Origin: an uncultured Adlercreutzia sp.
GTDB taxonomy: Bacteria; Actinomycetota; Coriobacteriia; Coriobacteriales; Eggerthellaceae
Length of the DNA stretch: 64,000 nucleotides
NCBI GenBank assembly: GCA_910589165.1
Contig: CAJUSP010000005.1
Location: 62,001-126,000 of the forward strand
Reading direction: 5' to 3'
Positions 60,063-64,000 of this stretch are shown piece after piece. A program made the translations under genes and the position numbers. Every line of letters begins with the position of its first letter. Position 1 is the first letter of the stretch. Under the pieces are notes generated by a model. That model was not told where the DNA came from. It did not search any database and worked only from the letters and a program-made list of their open reading frames with translations.

Positions 60063-63000
60063 ATGACGCAAGGAAAGACGGCTTTGGATTGCGTGAAGGC
60101 GGGAGTGTGCTCGTCGTTGGCGGGGGCTCTGGCTTTGGGCGGCGTTGCGGCGCCGGCGTTTGCGGTGGAGGAGGGCGCTTCGGCGCCTTCCGCGCCGGTG
60201 CCTTCTGAGTCGGTTGCCGTGGAGACGGTGGAGGCGAAGGCCTCGAAGGCGCCAGCGACCCTTGAGGAGGCGAAGGCGGCGCTCGATGTTGCCAGCAAGA
60301 AGGCGGACGCGGCGCTTTCCGAGAAGAACGCGGCGGAGAAGGCGTACAACGACGCCAAGAATGTCTACGAGGCGGCCAATACTGCCCACGATAACGCCGT
60401 GTCCTCGGCGGAGGGGGCAGACGCCGAGGCGCAGCAGGCGTTCGCCGATGCGGTGACCAAGACGGAGCAGGAGGTGTCCGACGCCCGCACCGCAGCCGAT
60501 GCGGCCAAGGCGGCCTATGAGAAAGCCGTGGCCGACAAGGAGGCTGCCGATCGCGCGCTCACCGAGGCGAAGAATGCCGCCGATGCGGCGCAGCTGGCCT
60601 ACGACGAGGCCGTAGCCGCCGCGCCGGGCATTCAGGCGGCGTTCGACGAGCTGGAGTCGGCCAAGGGGGCGCTGTCTGAGGCTCAGGCCGATGCTGCGAA
60701 GGCTGCGGACGACTTGGCCGCCGCCAATGAGAACCTTGCCGAGAAGACTTCGCAGGCCGATGCGGCGAAGGCTGCCCTCGACGAGGCTCAGTCTGTTCGC
60801 GACGCTGCCTCCTCCGCTCTTGCCGATGCTCAGGGTGCCTACGACGAGGCGAAGGCGGATCTGGATGCTGCGAGCGGAGGCCAGGGCGACGAGCTGAAGG
60901 CCAAGGTGGACGATGCCAAGAGCAAGCTCGATGCCGCCGAGGCTGAGAAGGCTGCTGCCGAGAAGGCCCTCGCCGACGCCGAGGACGAGCGAGATGCTGC
61001 CAGCGCGGCGGTTCTCGATGCTGAGCGTGCGGTTGCCGACGCCCAGAAAGAGCATGACGCCATCGATGTGGATGGGGCGAAGGCCGCTGCCGACGCAGCG
61101 CAGAGGGCCTACGATTCCGCTGTGGCCGCCGCCAAAGAATCCAGTGACGCGGTGGCCGCCGACGCCGAGAGTCTTTCGGCTTTGAAGACGGCTGCTGACG
61201 ACGCGAAGAAGGCCTACAACGACGCCCAGGCCGCTGCCGCCCAGGCCGCAGCTGCCCTCGATGCCGCTCAGGCCGAGCTCGATGCCGCCATCGCCGAGGC
61301 GGGCGATGCTGCCGAGCGCGTCATTTCCCTCTACGACTTCTTCGTGGCCATGCAAGAAGGCGATGAAACGAGCAAAGCCGTGGAGCAATTTACCCGCCTT
61401 TCAGGTGGGCAGCCTTTGGATGAAATCAACAACGCCACGCATTCAGGCAAGGCCGGTGACGCCACTGATTATCGCAACGTTCTGAGGGCTCTGGAAACCA
61501 TCCGCGCTCTTAACGAGGTGCGCGCCTCGCTCGGTTTGAACGAGCTGCTGATCTCCGACGAGCTGATGGCCCGCGGCACGGTGTCGGCCAACTGGTCGGC
61601 GACCCATGTCGCCCATTCCACGAACAGCGGTGCGGAGAATCTCGCCTGGGGCTGGCCCGAGCCTGTCAAGGGATGGTACGACAGCGAGAAGGCCATATGG
61701 GACAAGGCTCTCGAGACAGGCGAGTTCAACGGGAAGGCCCTGCCCGAGGGCTGGGCGGATATGAGCGCTTCGAAGTTGGCCCTCAACGCGCCGGCGTTCT
61801 ATCAAGCGGTCGGCCACTACCTGAACGTTATCAATCCCACCTACAATTTCATTGGGGCCGCCTGGAACAATGCCGAGGGCACGATTGGCGGTTTGGTGGC
61901 TGAGCAAAACTACCGCGCTAATTCCAACGATAACGCCTTCACCGTTGACGAGTGGGAAACCCGGTTTATGAACTGGGTGAACGCCGAGCTTGCGAAGGAT
62001 CCCGAGGACGAGGCCCAGGCCAAAATCGGCGCCGCGCAAGTGAAGGTGAACGAGGCGACTGCTGCGAAGTCCAGCGCCGATACAGCGGCTTCTTCGGCCA
62101 AGGCAGCTTCCGATAAGGCCGCTGCCGACCACACTGCGGCCGCCAAGGCCCACGAGGCACTTGAAGCCGACGCTGCCGCAAACGCCGCCGCAGTGACAGC
62201 CGCGCAAAGATCGCTCGATGCCGCGAACAGCGCTCATGCCGATACGGTCAGCGCGAAGGCTGCCGCGGCTGCCAAGGTGCAGAGCGCGCAGACGACGCTC
62301 ACCGGGGCCAACACCGCCTTCGACGAGGCAAGTGCCAGGGTCACGACCGCCACAACTGGCGCGGCGGCCGCCCGCAACACTGCCAGTGCGGCGAGAAACG
62401 ACTGGAACCGTGCGACGGCGACCTATGACGCGTTCGTCGCGCAGCATGCCTCGCTGGTGGCACGTGTGGACGAGGCGAATGCAGCGTTGTCCAGCGCCAA
62501 GGGCTCCTACACCGCTGCCGATGGCAAGCTGCAAAGCGCTACGAAGTCCCATAGCGATGCCCTTGCCGCGAAGGGCTCGGCTTCCGATGCGGTAGATACG
62601 GCGTCGGCCAGCAAGGCTACGGCCGACGCGGCGCTTGCCGCTGCGACGGCCCGGCACAACACGGCCACTGCCGACTACGCCGCGTTCGGCGAAGCGGCCG
62701 AGAAGCTCACGGCCGCGGCGGCTCAGCGTGACGCCGCTCTGGCTAACCTAGCTGCGTGCGACGCTGCCGTTATGGCCGCCGCCGAGAGGGTCGTCAGCAC
62801 GAACGCTGCCATCGACCCGGCCGAGGCTGCCCATGCCACGGCCCTCGACAAGCTCGCCCGCGCCCAGCAGCTCTCCTATATTGATGCCTTTGATATCCCG
62901 GTGAGCGATCCGGACTTCGCCTACCTCAACGGCCACGTGGACCGTGTGAAGGCGGCCCGCACCCTCGTCGAGACCACTCATGCGGAGATGCTCGCCTCCC

Positions 63001-63308
63001 ACGACGCTATGGATGTGGCCAGGGATAACTTCGACACCGCCTACGACGCGTGGGTGGAAGCCGCCGCCGATGCCGCCGTCGCTCAAGCGGCCTACGACGC
63101 CTTGGCTCCGGCCCCCGAAGCCAGCGAGGAGAACGCCGCCGAGACAAAGGTCACCCGCGCCAAGCACGCCAAGGGTTCCACCGAGCCGGCGCCCGTCGCC
63201 CTCGCCCAGACCAGCGACGAGAGCGCAACCCTCGCCGTCACGGCCGTTGGCATGGCGGCAGCCGCAGGCCTGGCCGCCGCCAGCCTCCGACGCCGCCGAG
63301 AAGGCTAG
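60063..63308 (+). CDS. Cell-surface coiled-coil protein with CAP domain and sortase-type C-terminus
   Basis: Predicted 1081 residues. A signal peptide (1-34) ends near AAPAFAVEE. Ala-rich heptad coiled coil spans about 58-415 and again 655-1040. Between them (about 472-650) is a CAP-like domain: NEVRASLGLNELLIS, HSTNSGAENLAWGWPEP and FYQAVGHYLNVINPTYN, the SCP/PR1 core. The C-terminus has LAQTSDES, a membrane segment and RRRREG, a sorting signal where LAQTS stands in place of LPxTG. It is likely anchored to the wall as an extended surface fibre. AAAAGGAG precedes the ATG. No sortase gene is near. Confidence 0.8.
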   Translation: MTQGKTALDCVKAGVCSSLAGALALGGVAAPAFAVEEGASAPSAPVPSESVAVETVEAKASKAPATLEEAKAALDVASKKADAALSEKNAAEKAYNDAKNVYEAANTAHDNAVSSAEGADAEAQQAFADAVTKTEQEVSDARTAADAAKAAYEKAVADKEAADRALTEAKNAADAAQLAYDEAVAAAPGIQAAFDELESAKGALSEAQADAAKAADDLAAANENLAEKTSQADAAKAALDEAQSVRDAASSALADAQGAYDEAKADLDAASGGQGDELKAKVDDAKSKLDAAEAEKAAAEKALADAEDERDAASAAVLDAERAVADAQKEHDAIDVDGAKAAADAAQRAYDSAVAAAKESSDAVAADAESLSALKTAADDAKKAYNDAQAAAAQAAAALDAAQAELDAAIAEAGDAAERVISLYDFFVAMQEGDETSKAVEQFTRLSGGQPLDEINNATHSGKAGDATDYRNVLRALETIRALNEVRASLGLNELLISDELMARGTVSANWSATHVAHSTNSGAENLAWGWPEPVKGWYDSEKAIWDKALETGEFNGKALPEGWADMSASKLALNAPAFYQAVGHYLNVINPTYNFIGAAWNNAEGTIGGLVAEQNYRANSNDNAFTVDEWETRFMNWVNAELAKDPEDEAQAKIGAAQVKVNEATAAKSSADTAASSAKAASDKAAADHTAAAKAHEALEADAAANAAAVTAAQRSLDAANSAHADTVSAKAAAAAKVQSAQTTLTGANTAFDEASARVTTATTGAAAARNTASAARNDWNRATATYDAFVAQHASLVARVDEANAALSSAKGSYTAADGKLQSATKSHSDALAAKGSASDAVDTASASKATADAALAAATARHNTATADYAAFGEAAEKLTAAAAQRDAALANLAACDAAVMAAAERVVSTNAAIDPAEAAHATALDKLARAQQLSYIDAFDIPVSDPDFAYLNGHVDRVKAARTLVETTHAEMLASHDAMDVARDNFDTAYDAWVEAAADAAVAQAAYDALAPAPEASEENAAETKVTRAKHAKGSTEPAPVALAQTSDESATLAVTAVGMAAAAGLAAASLRRRREG

Positions 63309-63357
63309 GGTGGCGAGGGCTACCTGAAACGCAGAATACGAGTGAGCTGATTTGACG

Positions 63358-63388
63358 ATGGGTCGCATCCGACGGGTGCGGCCCATCG
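63358..63388 (+). terminator. Terminator-like hairpin after the surface protein
   Basis: A 12-bp stem with two G-T pairs (63358-63369 with 63377-63388); the following GTGGCGTTTT gives only a weak T run. Confidence 0.5.
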
Positions 63389-63521
63389 TGGCGTTTTGGG
63401 GCCATAGTGCCGTTTGCGCCGGGGGTGGCCTTGCTCCTGTGGAGTTTCGCGGTACCTTGAGGGCCTGTGATAGAATTACCAGCTGACTGTAATCTATACG
63501 TACTACGAAGGGTAAGCCTCC

Positions 63522-64000
63522 ATGTCTTTCCTCGACTGGTTTTCGGGCCTGACGGGCCAGATGTCCGCCGACATGGCCATCGACCTGGGCACTGCCAACA
63601 CGCTTGTCGCCATCACCGGCGAGGGCATCGTCATCAACGAGCCCTCCGTCGTCGCCATTGAGAAATCCACCCAGCGCGTGCTGGCGGTCGGCCATGAGGC
63701 CAAGAACATGATCAACCACACGCCGGATGCGTTCTCGGCGGAGCACCCGTTGAAGGACGGCGTCATCGCCGACTACGATGTGACCGAGGCTATGATCTCG
63801 GCCTTCATCAACAAGGCGGCCGAGCGGAAGTACCCCTGGCAGCCCAAGCCCCGCATCGTGGTGTGCATCCCCTGCGGCGCCACCTCGGTGGAGAAGCGCG
63901 CCGTGTTCGAGGCCACCATCCAGGCCGGTGCCCGCCAGGCCTACCTCATCGAGGAGCCCATGGCCGCCGCCATGGGTGCCGACCTGCCCGTAACCGAGCC
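63522..64000 (+). CDS. mreB: Rod-shape protein MreB, 5' part
   Basis: The first 159 residues are present and the gene runs off the end. MAIDLGTANTLVAI near 18 is the actin-fold phosphate 1 loop and VVCIPCGATSVEKRAV near 112 is also diagnostic. YLIEEPMAAAMGADLPV near 141 is the connect/phosphate 2 region. MreB filaments guide lateral wall synthesis in rods. GAAGGGTAAG lies before the ATG; a TAGAAT box is at 63471-63476. The gene marks return to core sequence after the accessory block. Confidence 0.95.
   Translation, partial: MSFLDWFSGLTGQMSADMAIDLGTANTLVAITGEGIVINEPSVVAIEKSTQRVLAVGHEAKNMINHTPDAFSAEHPLKDGVIADYDVTEAMISAFINKAAERKYPWQPKPRIVVCIPCGATSVEKRAVFEATIQAGARQAYLIEEPMAAAMGADLPVTE

Overview
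This is 64 kb of high-GC DNA from an anaerobic actinomycete. The best fit is Coriobacteriia, family Eggerthellaceae. Four things point there: the GC-rich codon use, the order rpmB-asp23-fakA-recG-rsmD-plsX-rnc-smc, a DMSO-reductase-type molybdoenzyme operon, and a cytoplasmic [NiFe]-hydrogenase. This placement is an inference; there is no rRNA in the window.

Region by region. 0-16.6 kb is conserved core on the + strand: end of a PHP phosphatase, Nif3-like protein, zinc-ribbon coiled-coil protein, L28, Asp23/FakA, RecG, RsmD, a coiled-coil protein, DUF177/YceD, a ClC channel set between yceD and rpmF, L32, PlsX, RNase III and SMC. Interspersed hairpin repeats flank recG. 16.6-28.9 kb is mixed accessory DNA: a Fic-like protein with a broken catalytic motif (-), a molybdoenzyme/ferredoxin/chaperone operon followed by an OFA-like MFS transporter, a family 2 glycosyltransferase, ComF (-), and a substrate-binding lipoprotein without permease genes. 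Two 219-bp copies of a composite repeat lie in this region. 29-36.7 kb holds a two-gene SufC-SufB operon (-), an M16C peptidase, two unknown membrane proteins and infC-rpmI-rplT behind a leader with a terminator hairpin. 36.8-47.3 kb holds a NifX-like protein, a diacylglycerol glycosyltransferase-like gene with a DEAD-box helicase, dolichol-phosphate-mannose-synthase-like and GtrA-like proteins, a lipid kinase, tRNA-Glu and tRNA-Arg, an RNA m5U methyltransferase, cyclophilin, a TPR protein and Ndk. 47.4-51.5 kb is a complete four-gene group 3b-like [NiFe]-hydrogenase operon (hydBGDA order).

51.5-63.3 kb is the most unusual part. It starts with a HipA-like kinase fused to its own helix-turn-helix domain behind an inverted-repeat operator, then an MNT/HEPN toxin-antitoxin pair. 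Five consecutive zinc-ribbon proteins follow, two of them a tandem duplication whose 5' leaders each carry a G9 tract and whose C-termini have diverged. The stretch ends with a 1081-residue coiled-coil/CAP-domain surface protein. Core sequence resumes with mreB, which runs off the end.

How the genes work together. The first block couples translation, fatty-acid/phospholipid synthesis (FakA, PlsX) and chromosome maintenance (RecG, SMC). The hydrogenase and molybdoenzyme suggest H2-linked anaerobic respiration, but no hyp maturation genes or quinone-linked anchor subunit are present here. The 51-63 kb block looks like a variable cell-surface and toxin-antitoxin island inserted beside the shape gene mreB.
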